DNA of 64,000 bases from Paratinospora sagittata (Eukaryota > Streptophyta > Magnoliopsida > Ranunculales > Menispermaceae): contig CM069613.1 of NCBI GenBank assembly GCA_035771175.1, forward strand, positions 4,026,001 to 4,090,000, given 5' to 3'. The notes below the pieces were generated by a model, which saw only the letters and a program-made list of their open reading frames with translations, did not search any database and was not told where the DNA came from. The translations under genes and the position numbers were made by a program. Below are positions 10,844 through 23,690 of the stretch, one piece after another (position 1 is the first letter of the stretch; each line of letters begins with the position of its first letter).

Positions 10844-12163
10844 TTAGGCTTTGGATTCGACATTGAAGTAGGAGCAAGTGATCAGCTGGAACAAAAGCGA
10901 AGAGCTGAAACTCAGCTTAGATGTAGCAAGATCAATTTGCAAAAGATGGTTCTCCAACTGATACCCTCCAAGAACAATCGAAGTGTCAGGTTTCGAACCG
11001 CCATCCACAAATCCCAAACACATCACATCATCCTTAACCCGCACCATTGAATTCGCTCCATGGAAACTCCACACAACATGTTTGTTCTGCAACACCAACT
11101 TAACCACGGGCACGTCAGGCCCAACGAGGGTACTAGCAACATTCTTCGAACTAAAACAAGATCCAAACGGCGCAACAGCAAGCACCCTAGTGAGCTTCAT
11201 GGCCTCAGCTTCCTTGACGAACACATCAACGAAAGCTTTATATATCGATGAATGCAACACGGTGTAAGGATGAACAGTGCTAATCATGGTTCCACCACGC
11301 CCGTTGCTACTATCAATAGACAGCAAAGTTGTGTTCAAAGGCACAACCTTGTCATTTATCTTAATGGATTTCACTCCAACGAAGTACTCATAAGAAGGTG
11401 AGCCTGGTGGTGAAGAAATGAGGCTTTTAGGATTGGAAACTAATGGAGTACTTAAGGTAAGAAGGGCTGAAGCATCAATATCAGGAAGCATCCTGTAAGG
11501 GCCATTCCCGAATATAATAACTCCATTGGATGAGGTTGAAGAAGGTAAGCAAATAGCAAATTTTCTGCTGAAACTGAAAGCTGCAGAAAGCTGGGAAGGC
11601 ATGGAGGCCTTGTGGCGGCCTAAGGCGGCAATACCGGTGGTGCCAGAAGCCAATTTACGCAACAAGAAAGTTGGGACACAAGTGAAGAGGAAGTGAGGAA
11701 GGGTGACGCGAGGGCCCAAGTCCGAGCCATTAGTCGATTGTATGGACAAGATGTCTTCGCCAAGAATTCCGACGGTGGAAGTTTGAATGAAGGGGTTGTA
11801 AGTACTGGCTCCGCAGGTGTTGTTGCTGCAGCCTGGTCTTGGGGTTCCATTGCATTGGGCGCACAAATCTGAACGAGCTAGCGAGCACTGGGCGGAGCGA
11901 CAACGAGCGGGGCGATAAGAGGAAGAAACGTAGCCTTTCTCGCAATCGATGCATAGGATGTCGCCGCCGAGATGGACGACGAGATTTACGGGGACTTGAG
12001 GGGTTCTTTGGTTGAAATGAGTAAGGTATTGGAGAGTGGAAGCGTGTTTGGAGACTGGAAGGAAAAGAGCTTTTGGTTTTAGAGAAGGCTGAGCTTCAGA
12101 CGATGAAATGAGAAGAAGAAGAAGAAGAGCCAAGAAGATGAAGAAGTTAAGTGAAGAAGCCAT
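10844..12163 (-). CDS. Basic 7S globulin / xylanase-inhibitor-like protein, copy 1
   Basis: 439 residues, intronless. Residues 1-24 form a signal peptide (long Leu run, then SSSEAQ), so the product should be secreted. The rest has the A1 aspartic-protease fold of the EDGP/basic 7S globulin/TAXI group. There is an N-terminal 'PVNLVVHLGGD' and 'IDCEKGY', a Cys-rich insert at residues 74-117, 'ASGTTGIAALGR' near 172-182, and a second lobe with 'GGTMISTVHPYTVLH' near 290-304. Both catalytic positions are lost: His64 stands where the D-T/L-G aspartate belongs, and 'SNGRGGT' replaces the second. It should therefore not be a protease. Relatives inhibit fungal xylanases or xyloglucanases or act in the apoplast, and its target here is unknown. 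N-glycosylation motifs include NNT and NTT. Copy 2 at 27670 is nearly identical. Confidence 0.93.
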   Translation of the reverse strand: MASSLNFFIFLALLLLLLISSSEAQPSLKPKALFLPVSKHASTLQYLTHFNQRTPQVPVNLVVHLGGDILCIDCEKGYVSSSYRPARCRSAQCSLARSDLCAQCNGTPRPGCSNNTCGASTYNPFIQTSTVGILGEDILSIQSTNGSDLGPRVTLPHFLFTCVPTFLLRKLASGTTGIAALGRHKASMPSQLSAAFSFSRKFAICLPSSTSSNGVIIFGNGPYRMLPDIDASALLTLSTPLVSNPKSLISSPPGSPSYEYFVGVKSIKINDKVVPLNTTLLSIDSSNGRGGTMISTVHPYTVLHSSIYKAFVDVFVKEAEAMKLTRVLAVAPFGSCFSSKNVASTLVGPDVPVVKLVLQNKHVVWSFHGANSMVRVKDDVMCLGFVDGGSKPDTSIVLGGYQLENHLLQIDLATSKLSFSSSLLFQLITCSYFNVESKA

Positions 12164-12240
12164 TGTATATGGATGTGCAAATGTGCCATTGTATATGGAT
12201 TTCTTATCATAGTGCGAAAGAAGTTAGGAAGGATTAGCTT
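12164..12240 (-). promoter_or_regulatory. Rearranged proximal promoter of 7S-like copy 1 (TATA box missing)
   Basis: Compared with copy 2, the 5' flank has a repeated 'attgtatatggat' piece. The region matching the TATATAA of copy 2 here reads 'cttatcatagtgcg', with no TATA element at the expected distance. Downstream coding is intact. Confidence 0.6.
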
Positions 12241-12991
12241 TTTTTAAAAGCCTTTTTTTTTTTCAAACCGCCTCTCCAAAAAGCGCTTTTCATAATATTA
12301 AGGTATTTGTTTTTAAACAATTTTTATTTTTTCAATTCAATTTTTTACCAAAATATGTAATTAAAGTTATTTGTTTTTTATTTGTACGTGAACTTGAACT
12401 GAGCTCAACCTAATCTCATCAATCAATATACGTTTATTGTTATTTTTAAGATTTTTATTTTTAATTTTATTGTATGTTTTTATTTGGGCTATATGTACAA
12501 TTCATATGGTAACAACACAGTATGGATAGTGTTTATCCATGTAGAGTGGTCAATTATTCATGAGGGAAACGCTTGAAGAATATTAGGCCGGGTCAAAGAT
12601 AAGTGGCGGACACAATGACAGGTGTCACAAGATGAGTCATAGCGCATTGTACAGCATGAATCCGTGAATGATTTCCACCCACCTAAAGTAAAAAAGGCTA
12701 TCATATCAACTTATGTACCAAGAAACTTTTTTTTTTTTTAATCTCTAGAGAAAAGTTATACTAACATCATCTTAAATATTTTTGTTTAAGGGATATCATT
12801 TTCGATAACATTTAATCTTCTAATGTATTGATTTCTTAACTTTATAGTTGTGGCCTTGATTAGCTGAACCACATAAAATTAATTGTATAATTGTTTGATT
12901 ATTTATTGTAGATAAAAATACAGTTATATGCACGTAAATAATTAAGGAGAATGAGTAAGAGAACTGGTCACTTTAAAAATACTGTCACTTC

Positions 12992-13036
<45 letters not shown>

Positions 13037-13040
13037 TAGA
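12240..13040. other. Intergenic AT-rich DNA with an (AAT)n microsatellite
   Basis: No gene seen. From about 12900 the sequence matches 30060-30140. A pure (AAT/ATA)n tract runs from 12992 to about 13036, whereas the homologous site near 30135 has only about four units. Confidence 0.7.
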
Positions 13041-16000
13041 CAATTATGGGATATCTTCTACCCACACAAGAAGTTCTGGCACAGATAACTGAATTTTGCC
13101 ACTTGGTGAGCCACGTTAACTTTAGAGCCCTTCCAAACCAAATTACATCGTTTTTCTGATTATTTTAATTTTTAAGAAAAGTTTGGTGATAAATTCAAAG
13201 ATTGAGAATCAATGCATTACTTCTTTTTTTAATAATGTTACGTGGGTTGAAAATTGTATATCATTCGACACAAATCTAACTAGGTAAGATTTTTTTTTTA
13301 TTTAACTTTTCAACAAATTCTCTCCGTATTAAAAAAGGCGTAACTAATGCCATTAAGATAATTTTGTAATTTAAAGAAGAGAAAAAGGTAATTAATTAAT
13401 TGAAAACTTAAATTTTGTTTTACTAGTATTACAATAAAAATATATTTAAATTTGTTTATAAATAATGGTAATATAGTCTCAATAGAGAGAAAGCAGTCGT
13501 GATTCCCGTCGTAGGGTCGAGCAAACTTTTTTTCTTTAGAATTTATTCATTTCCTTTTTATAAAATATTTATTCCGATGATCTCTTTTCATTTTTTAATT
13601 TTTGAGCAAGTTGGCCACGTTCTATTTATTTGTTTATTTTTTGTAAAAAGAACTATTAATAAATTCAATTTTAAAATAATTAATTGACCACTGGATCAAT
13701 GATGTCTCCCCCTGCCTCCATTTATTTTATGACTACGCCCACCTTGCTAAGACCCATAATGTCTCTTGGTATATGTTCCTTATAATAATGACCTTTTATT
13801 CCTGTATATGTTTGTTGATCCTAGCAGTAATCAACCTTTTCTCTATATATGTTCTTAATAATGATTATGCAGAGTTGTAGAAACTATATATGAATATAAC
13901 TTTAGTTCTAAAGGTCTTAGTTTTAACTCATTAATTAATATTTTTAATTTATGTTTGACTACATTTTATGTACGGGACATCACCAAATCAACCATTCTAT
14001 TGAGGAGGTATTAATTCTATTTTTTATCAATTAATTACTTTGCCTGTGGATTTTAAAGTCACTTTACCAACTCCGTGTAGGTAACATCACCGTCAAAAAT
14101 TGAAATAAAATTAAATAACCCACGAACACAATATTGCAACAGAATGAAAAAAAAGGGTTGTTGCTAATTAATGCTAACATTTGCCATCATTATTAAATTA
14201 GACTAGTGTGGGAATTAATGAATTTTTTTTTGTCAAAGTACAAGTACAACAAGGTCGAAGGCAACAACTAAAAACACACTCAGACGTTAATAACTACCAT
14301 ATGAGATCATAATGAACCCGGACAACAAAGGTATTTCATTCTCCTCAAACGAGCCGAACCTACCACCTCATGGCCTAATAATGGAATTAGGAAGCCCAAA
14401 ATGGATCGATAGCCTAACAAGATGATTGGGCACATTACGTTTTCATCTATGAATAAGGCTGCTAAAAACATCTCCAATGCTCTTATGGATTGCAACAAAA
14501 TCAAATGCCACATAAGATACATAGATATTGAGTTGAAATAGACTTCTCCAATGCAACTATCACTATTTACTGTTAAACTGAGGTGACAAAAATAAAATAA
14601 AATTGACACTGTTAACATAACCTTCTACTTTTAGAGGGTCTATTGGGCAACCATTCTATTTTTAACTTAACAAATTAATATTTTTATGAGCTTGATTGGA
14701 TTTAATAAAAAAAAATATTTAACACATCATCAAAATGTATATTTTTAAATGAAAACATCGGAAAAAAAATTTAACTTGATTGTCTATAAAGTAATATTTT
14801 ATGTCATGTAGGAAGCCAGGGGCAGTCCTAATTATTAGGGGCTCGGGGTGAGGAACATAAAATAGGACCCTTTTATATATTAATAACTAAATATTTTTTA
14901 CAAATATCACGAATACAATAGAAGTCTCAAAATCAATATAATAAAATTACAAAATTAAGGCAATAAAAGTTACAAAATCAATACAATAAAATACAAATTT
15001 AACACAAAAATATCAAATAAAAACAAGTTTAAGAAAACACTAGTGTACTATTTTGACAACTTCAACCTTATGCTTACTAATAAAATTTTTGTACCTGATC
15101 CAAATACAAAATTAACAAACAAAAAATTTTGATTTAATTGTACTAGAAGTAGTTTTTATTTTTTAAATAATAGTTGGCAAGCAAACAAATGTGATTAAAT
15201 TGTAGTATTGTAGTTAAAAAAATAAAATAAATAAAATAAAAACTAGTGGAATCGAAATAATAAGAAGAAGAAGAGGGAGTCGTCTATCACAAAATTGTCA
15301 TCGTCAGATTTTGTTGTCGGTCATGAGATTGCCGTTGTCAAATTTTTCGTCTGAAATCTTAGTTGTCTTGACACTTTCAGATTTAAGATTGGTATAAGAT
15401 TTTAAGCTTGAATAGTAAGTAAAAAAAATTAATTAGAAAAGTTTTAAAATAAGTTAAAAATGATATTAAAAAACAAATATAAATTATATATATATATATA
15501 AAGTAATTCTTGAAAGTGAAAGTTTATATGCTGATAAAGTGCTCATGAGATCCAACCCGATTTTTATATATATATATATATACTAGCTTACAAACTCGTG
15601 CGATGCACGAGCTCATGAAATAAAGTATTAATAATTAATAAGTATATGTGTATATATATATTAAATTAAGATTTAACTTTAGTGTAATAGTTTTTTTATA
15701 AGATACTGTGCTAAATAATAAATTTTGAAATTTAAAATAATAATAACTCTGAAAATTAATAAATTAATAAATTCTTAATAATTGATATTAAAATAAAAAT
15801 ACAACTTAAATAGTAAAAACTAAGATGACTTTATTAAAAAATAGATGTTAATGTTAATTATATGGTAAGGCATATTTTGGTTAAAAAAATAACTTTCAAA
15901 TTTTATAAGTGACACGTGCCCATATACTATTTGATAAAAGCAACAAATTAAATTGAGTTGGATTAATTTAGTTAAAAGTTTTATTTTATTAGAGTTTAAA

Positions 16001-17305
16001 ATAATATTAATATAAATCATTTTGATCATGGAGATAGATAAAGGATACTATATAAAAAGAAGTTAATAAATTTAATTGGTAAAGAGGACTATATATTTGA
16101 TGGGCTGGTTAGGGATGAACAAATTTTCTCAAGACAATTTTTTTTTTGGACATTTCGAGATGCCATGAAAATAAAGAAAAACAAAAAATGAATAAATCAG
16201 AAAAACAAAAACAAATTCACACGGTACATAACCATATAATAGAGAACTCCATGAATAAGTACCGGATGGACGATTAGGTCTGCAACGTTGTACAATATTT
16301 AATGATGTCATTAAATGATGTACAACGTTTTACTTTTATTATTATTGTTATAATAGTTTATATATATATATATATATATGCATTGGGGGGGGTCCAAAAG
16401 TTTGGGGACTAGCACTGTTGCACTGCGGGGTCTGTAGTAAGCAAGTCCCTTTATATTAATGAGATGACATATATTTTTAAAATACAATCAATAAAAGCGG
16501 TGAAAAGATATGTCCATATAAATTGTGATTCAGTCAATTAATTATTAATTTATGGGTGTACATGCACAAAAAAGAAAAGAAAAACCTAACATTTTCTAAA
16601 TCTAATTAGAATAATATATCATTAATAATTGAGCTAAAAATCACAATGCAAATAACGTCACCCAATCATTGTTGGATTGAATTAAAATACATATTAGCAG
16701 TACAACACCCTATTCTCCTTAAAATTATTCATCTAATTAGAAAAATTAAAATATAACTATATGTACAATTATACCGTCATGTTCATTGACTAATTTATTA
16801 TATATTAAAATGTATAAAACACATCCAGTTATCTTGGAAATGTGTGTAGTTGCCTAGGTACAGTTACACTGTTTTTACAATTTAATTAAATAGCATTTTC
16901 TTTTTTTTTATATACTTTTGATCTCCGGAGAAGGTGTTCACTTTGTTTAAATGCATTCAGAGGTAAAATGAAAAACATAGGAGTCAAATTCTTTTCATCC
17001 AATACCCAAATCCATTTATTCAATATTTAGATGTGAACAAATGAAAAGATGGTGTTTACGCGTGGTGTTTGATCAGTTATATATTGGGAAGTCTAAATTA
17101 CTTATTATAAATATGGGATGAATCTTATAAAAAAAATTGCTTGGTAAGTTTAGTAGAGTGAAATGTTAAAGGCTGAGAGATCGTTGATTATTATTAGTGA
17201 TTGAGTATAACTATATGATAATCAATTAATGTCAAAAGATAGCTTAACCACATAAAGTTAATTGTATAATTGTTTGATTATTTATTGTAGATTTAAAATT
17301 AAAGT
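13040..17305 (+). repeat. Family-R repeat block, copy 1
   Basis: No credible gene. Ordered landmarks recur elsewhere: 'gaattttgccacttggtgag' (13090), 'tatagtctcaatagagagaa' (13473), 'gaccactggatcaatgatgt' (13685), 'gactagtgtgggaattaatg' (14200), 'aatggatcgatagcctaaca' (14400), 'ggcagtcctaattatt' (14821) and 'acaaactcgtgcgatgcacg' (15591). The same order is seen at 20690-23010, at 29150-32210 continued at 35806-35975 and 39646-42180, and inverted at 48251-52406. The part from 16440 resembles 19850-20420 and 30590-31160. Confidence 0.75.
15583..15614 (-). other. Helitron-like 3' terminus (hairpin plus CTAG), candidate
   Basis: On the minus strand a hairpin CTCGTGC-ATC-GCACGAG is followed by 8 nt, then CTAG and a T, the arrangement of Helitron 3' ends. 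The homologous place in copy 4 (41345-41375) has the hairpin with one changed base and CTAA. The partner 5' end was not found, so this may be an old, truncated Helitron inside family R. Confidence 0.45.
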
Positions 17306-17309
17306 TGAA

Positions 17310-18035
17310 CCTCCGTCCAGAAATCTCAAACACATCACATCATCCCTAAAACTCCCACAACATTCTTGTTTGCAACACCAAATTAACTATGGGCACTATA
17401 GGCTCCACTAGGGCACTAGCAAAATTCTTCGAACTAAAATAGGCTCCAAAAGGCGTCACAGCGAGCACCCTAGTGATGAGCTTCATTGCCTCAGCGTCCT
17501 TCACAAAAACATCAACAAAAGCTTTATATATTGATGAATGCAACACGGTTTAAGGATTAACAGTGTTGATCATGGTTCCACCACGCCTATTTTTCTTGTC
17601 AATAGACAACAAACTTGTGTTCACAGGCACAACCTTGTCATTAATCTTAATGGATTTCACTCCAATAAACTACTCTCATAAGAAGGGGAGCCTTGTGGTG
17701 TTGTAAATTAAGAGCCTTTTAGGGTTGGTAATTAATGGAGTACTGAAGGTAACAAGTACCGAGACATCAGTATCAGGAAGCATCTTATAAGGCTCATTCC
17801 CAAATATAATAACTCTATTAGAAGATGGTAAGCAAATAACAAATTTCCTTATAAAACTGAAAGCAACAGAAAATTGGGAAGAAATTGAGATTTTGTTGTG
17901 ACACAAAGCAGCAATGCCAGTGGCGGGCATTAGCCAAGTTCCTCATCAAGAAATTTGGGGCACAAGTGAAGATGAAGCGAGGAACGGCGACACGAGGGCC
18001 TTGGTTTGAGCCATCAGTGCATTACAGAGACAAGA
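17310..18035 (-). pseudogene. 7S-globulin-like pseudogene A
   Basis: The minus strand matches roughly codons 135-390 of the intact genes. There is 'FLICIL'-type drift in places, but clear stretches remain, for example 'SSIYKAFVDVFVKDAEAMKL' near 17530-17475 and 'KFVICLPSSNRVIIFGN' near 17860-17805. It is broken by frameshifts (near 17675 and 17940), by a TAA replacing the Tyr codon of 'HPYT' at about 17551, and by loss of both ends. The 5' end is cut at 18035 by LTR-like DNA. It shares the nonsense codon and a Cys-to-Tyr change with pseudogene B. Confidence 0.9.
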
Positions 18036-19375
18036 TGTATAACATTCCGTAGTTTTAAATAAATACATACATTGAATTACACATATATCGAGATGTATAA
18101 TATATATATTTTATATGTAATAGGCAAATATATGCGTATATGAAAATACAAGCTATATTTAAGGGGTATTAGTAAATAAATAAAATTATTAAATGAATAA
18201 TATAAGTTAATAAGGTGAATGAGGTTGATTAATTAAATATGTGAATTGAGTTGATGATAAATGATTTAATGAATTAACTAATAACCATTGGGAGTTGCTT
18301 TATTAAATTGCATGATGAAGCATGAAATCAATATTTTTTTATACTTATCTTTCAATCTCTCACTTTTAAATTCTCTCTCACTCCGACGTTCTAAAACAAA
18401 AAAAAAAAAAAAAAAAAAAAACAACAAAAAAAAAGAAGAGAGAGAAATAAGAAAGAGAGAACAAAGAGGAAAAAGAGGAAAACAGGGTGGAAATGCCGGG
18501 TTTACGCTAAATTGGGACCTACGGTAAGTAATTTTTACTCTATTTCTTCGTAAAATTGATGTTTAAGATAGATGTAACTAGTCTTTCGGAGTAATTTTTG
18601 CTATTGGAGCCATTTTATGATGTTTTCGAAATCGGGGTTTTGACCCAACTTGAATGAAAATTTGTTCAAAATGTTGAAAAACACTCCTTAGACTATAGAA
18701 GCCCTGAATATATAGTTAGATTTCATTTATTTGTTCATTTGAAATTTGTATGGGTGTTGAAAGTTAGATTTGATATTTGAGACCATTCAAATAATATTAA
18801 AACCCGATGAAACTCCAATTTAAAGCTATAGAATGGTAGAATGAACTATTATGAGTCCATCGAGCTAATTTCATGATTTTTGGAGACCGTTTGACAATTT
18901 TAGTAAAAATTATACAGGTTTCTAATAAACAGTGACTTGAACAATACCGTAAACAGTACTGTGATTATTTTCAGTGAATAAAATGGAATTGAAATTCAGT
19001 GAAACTCAGGTTTGAGACCATAGAATCATAGATAACTGAATTTTGGACGTTTCAATACTAAGATTGTGTTTTTTTTATTTGATTTGATATTTTTAGTAAC
19101 TAAATATATGATTTTCGTGAGTAAAATTTACTTTCGTGACCTTCGCGAACGTGTAAAACCTTAGTAAAATACCTGTTGAAGGTAGTAGAATGGTAGTATG
19201 ACTGATTTTACAAGTGTTGATGTGGACAAAATAATTTTAGGAATGTATTATATTTTTAATAAAATTGATATATGTTCCAGAAGAAAAATAAAACTGAGAA
19301 CTATGAAATATGAATTGAAAGTTTATTTTCATTATCTTATTAAAATATCTAGATTGACCACAAAAATGAGATTGT
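18036..19375. mobile_element. LTR-like insertion in the 5' side of pseudogene A
   Basis: The homology of pseudogene A to the intact gene stops abruptly at 18035, and the next bases, TGTATAACATTCCG, resemble the start of gypsy LTRs (TGTAACA-CCC type). The stretch has a poly(A) run at 18400-18430 and no domain-bearing frame, and it ends before family-R sequence resumes near 19375. The right end and target duplication were not identified. Confidence 0.4.
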
Positions 19376-22300
19376 AGTTTTTCAAAATCAATGCAATAAA
19401 ATTTATAAAATTAACACAAAAATATTAAATAGAAACAAGTTTAAAAAAACACCAGTATACTATTCTGACAACTTCAACCTTGTGCGCGCTTACTGATAAA
19501 ATTATTGTACCTGATCTAAATACAAAATTAGCAAACAAAAAAAATTGTTTTTTTTTTAAAATAATGGTTGGGGAGCAAAAAAAAATGTGATTTAATTGTA
19601 GTATTGTAGTTAAAAAAATAAAAAAAAATAAAATAAAAATAAGTGGACTCAGAATAAGAAAAAGAAGAGGGAGTCGTCTGTCACATAATTACCATCGCTA
19701 AATTTTGTTGTCGATCACTCGTTATCAAATTTTTTATTTGAAATCTTAGTTTTCTTTACATTTTAAGGTTTTAGATTGGTATAAGATTTTGAGCTTGAAT
19801 AGGAAGCAAAAAAAAATTAATGAAATCTTAGTTGTCCGTATATTCAGTCAATTTCATTGGATGTCCCCGAAGAGACATATACTCAGTCAATCAATTATTA
19901 ATTTCTGGGTGTAAGTGTACATGGACAAAAAAACCTAATTAACATTTTCTAAATCTTATTAAAATAATACAACATTAATAATTACATCATCCTATTATTT
20001 TTGGATTGAGTTGAATTACATAATAGTAGTACAACACCCTACTCCTTAAAATCATTCATCTAATTAAAAAAAATAAAACACAGTTATATTTACAATTATA
20101 TCGTCATGTTCATTAATTCACTAATTTATTATATATAAAAATATTTAAAACACAAATATTCAATTATCATAGAAATATACATAATTGCACGGATACAGTT
20201 ACACTGTTTGTACTTTAATTAAATAGTATTTTCTTTTCTTTTTTAATTCTTTTTATCTCAATATTTATTAGAAGGATAATGAAGAAAGGTTTCATTTTAT
20301 TTAAATACGTTCTGACGTAAAAAGAGAATCATAGGACTCATTCTTTTTATCTAATACCCAATTTGATCTATTCAATATTTAGATGTGAACAAATAAAAAA
20401 TGATATTGTCAATATATGGTAGCTCAATTAATTAAGAAATAAAATATAAATAAGGATATATTTTTATTTATTCATTTTTGTTGGGTGAGGTAAGCCCCAA
20501 TTCTTCTGTTATATTCGAATTCAGAATGATTAGTCTCGTCTTAAGAGAACGAAGACACTTCTCATATGTCAAAAAATTGATAATAAAAAAAACAAAAAAA
20601 CAAAAATGATGTTTAAGTTTGGTGCTTGAGTTATATTGGGAAGTCTAAATTACTTATTATAAAACTTGTATATTACACCATTAAAAAAGATAAACTGAAT
20701 TTTGCCGTGAGCCGCGTTAACTTTAGCTTTGCCTTCCAAACCAAATTACACTATTATCTAATTATTTTAAATTTTGTGAAAAGTTTGGTTATAAAGTCAA
20801 AGAGTCAGAATCAATGCATTACTTTTTTATTTAACAATGCTATATAGCTTAAAAATTATATATTATTTGACACAAATTTAATATGAAAACTCTACATCAA
20901 ATTTTTTTAGGTTTAACTTTCCAACAAGTTCTCTCCCTATTAAAAAAAGGTGTAACTAATGCCGTTAGGATAATTTTGTAATTTAAAGAAGAGAAAAAGG
21001 TAATTAATTAATTGAAAACTTAAATTTTGTTTTACTAGTATTACAATAAAAAAATATAAATAATAGATTATAAATAATGGTATATAGTCTCAATAGAGAG
21101 AAAGCAGTCGTGATTAGCGTCGTGGGGTCGTGCAATCCTTTTTTTTTTAGAATTTATTCATTTCCTTTTTATAATATATTTATTCCGATGATCTCTTTTC
21201 ATTTTTTAATTTTTGAGCAAGTTGGTCCCGTTCTATTTATTTGTTTATTTTTTGTAAAAAGAACTATTAATAAATTCAATTTTAAAATAATTAGTTGACC
21301 ACTAGATCAATGATGTCTCCGCATGCCTCCATTTATTTTATGACTACGCATATAACTTTAGTTCTAAAGGTTCGAGTTTTTAACTCATTAATTAATATTT
21401 CTAATTTATGTTTGTCTACTCTCTATGAAAGTTTTGATATATATGAGACACTGCCAAATTAACCACACTAGGAGTTATCAAGCCCACCTATTAATTTCTC
21501 TGTCTTTAGGTTCCAAAGCCAATTCACCAACTCCATACAGGCAACATCACCGGCAAAGATTAAAATAAAATTAAATAACTCATGAACATAATGAATGGAA
21601 AGGGTTATTGCTAATTAATGTTAAAATTGATCATCATTATTAAATTAGACTAGTGTGGGGATGGCCTAATAATGAAATTGTTTTTTTTTTTGTCTGAGTA
21701 CAAGTACAATTAGCTTGAAGGCACAACAACCAGAAGCACACCCAGACGATGATAACTATCATATGAGATCAAGATGACCCGAATAACAAGGGCTAAAACC
21801 ACGCCCATGGCTATATTATATTTTACTCTTTTCAAAAGAATTGAATCTCCACCTCATGGCCTAATAATGGAATTATGAAGCCCAAAATGGATGGACGGCC
21901 TAACAAGGTGATTGGGCACATTATGTCTCTCATCTCTAATGTTCTTATAGATTGTGAAAAAATCAAATGTCACATAAGATAAATAAATATTGAGTTAAAA
22001 TAGACTTCTCAAATGCAATTATCACCATTCACTGCCAAGCTGAGATGACAAAAAAGAAATAAAAATAGACACTGTCAACATAATCTTCTACTTTTAGAGG
22101 GTCTGTTCGACAACCATTCTATTTCTGACTCAACAACTCAAGAGCTTGATTGGATTTAATAAAAAATATATATATTTAACACCTCATCAAAATGTGTATT
22201 TTTAAATGGAAACATTAGAAAAAAAAACTTGATTGTCTATAAAATAATATTTTATGCCATGTAGGAAGCCAGGGACGGTCCTAATTATTTGGGGGCCTAG

Positions 22301-23015
22301 GGCGAGGAACATAAAATAGAGCTCTTTTATATATTAATAACTAAATATTTTTTTTATAAATATCACGAATACAATAGAAGTCACAAAATCAATATAATAA
22401 AATCATAAGATCAGTACAATAAAATTACAAAATCAATGCAATAAAAGTTACAAAATCAATACAATAAAACTACAAAATTAACACAAAAATATCAAATAGA
22501 AACAAGTTTAAGAAAACAACAGTGAACAATTCTGAAAACTTCAACCTTGTGCTTACTGATAAAATTATTGTACCTGATCCAAATACAAAATTAGCAAACA
22601 AAAAAAATTGATTTAATTGTACTAGAAGTAGTTTTTTTTTAAATAATGGTTGGCGAGCAAAAAAATGTGATTGAATTGTAGTATTGTAGTTAAAAAAATA
22701 AAATAAAAACTGTGAAACTGAAATAAGAAGAAGAAGAAGAATGAGTCGTCTGTCACAAAATTGCCATCGCCAGATTCCATTTTCGGTCACGAGATTGCCG
22801 TTATCAAATTTCTCGTATGAAATCTTAGTTGTCTTGAAACTTTCAAGTTTTAGATTGGTATAAGATTTTGAGCTTGAATAGTAAGTAAAAAATAATTAAT
22901 TAGAAAAGTTTTAAAATGAGTTAAAAATGATATTAAAAAATAAATATAAAAAAATTATATATATATATATATATAAAGTAATTCTTTATATGATGATAGG
23001 ATCTAGACTCTAGGT
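19375..23015 (+). repeat. Family-R repeat block, copy 2
   Basis: No gene seen. Segment 19375-19830 matches 22400-22880, so part of the block is duplicated within the copy. Segments 20690-21350 and 21360-23010 follow the same order as 13090-15530. Landmarks are 'tatagtctcaatagagagaa' near 21085 and 'ggacggtcctaattatt' near 22274. It ends at 23015, where an LTR-like element begins. Confidence 0.75.
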
Positions 23016-23253
23016 TGTTAGACCAATTTCAGAGAACACTCTCTTATACCCAAAAGCGGGGTGAATTGGGTGCAATGGTCAATTTTAAAATTATTCTTCC
23101 AATAACTTAAGTGACTTGCATAAGGTAATTGGAACATGATGCAAATTTGAACACAGACTAAAATGCAAACGTTTGATACAAATTTATAGTGGTTCGGCCA
23201 AGCCTACGTCCACTATCTAATCTCCCGATTAGGATTTACTCAATATACTAACT

Positions 23254-23690
23254 GATTCTCTTACGGGTGAGAACCAAATTGTTACAACTGTCCTTTTTCA
23301 GGTTAAAGGCAAACTTATCCTTTCATGGGCTATGGATGAACCATTTTCCTTTTTTCGGGATTAAGAAAAACCCATGTTCTTTTTACTGGCTAAGGAAAAA
23401 CCAAATTTTCTTTTTCCGGGATGAGGAGAAACTCGTGTTCCTTTTGCCGGCTAAGGAAGAATTGTGATCCTTTTGCGGGATAAAGAACAACCGATTTCTC
23501 TTTTAAGGCTGAGAGATAACCTATCATTTTTAAGGTTAAGGACACACCTACCCTTTTACTGGATGAAGATGAACCGATTCTCTTTTAAAGGCTGAAAGAT
23601 AACCTTTTTTTTTTTTAAGGTTACGAACACACCTACCCTTTTACTGGATAAAGATGAACCGGTTATCTTTTAAAGGCTGAGAGATAACCT
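23254..23690. repeat. Hairpin array 1, about 40-bp period, covarying stems
   Basis: About ten units of the form X-CTTTT-n-GG-n-X', with X' the reverse complement of X, where X changes from unit to unit. Examples are TTCCTT/AAGGAA (23438-23443 and 23453-23458), ATCC/GGAT (23467-23470 and 23478-23481), TCTC/GAGA (23497-23500 and 23511-23514) and GGTTATCT/AGATAACC (23661-23668 and 23682-23689). Confidence 0.75.

Noticed and set aside
18288..18527. Lys-rich 79-codon frame
   Set aside because: Created by a poly(A) run and purine-rich repeats, with no family resemblance.
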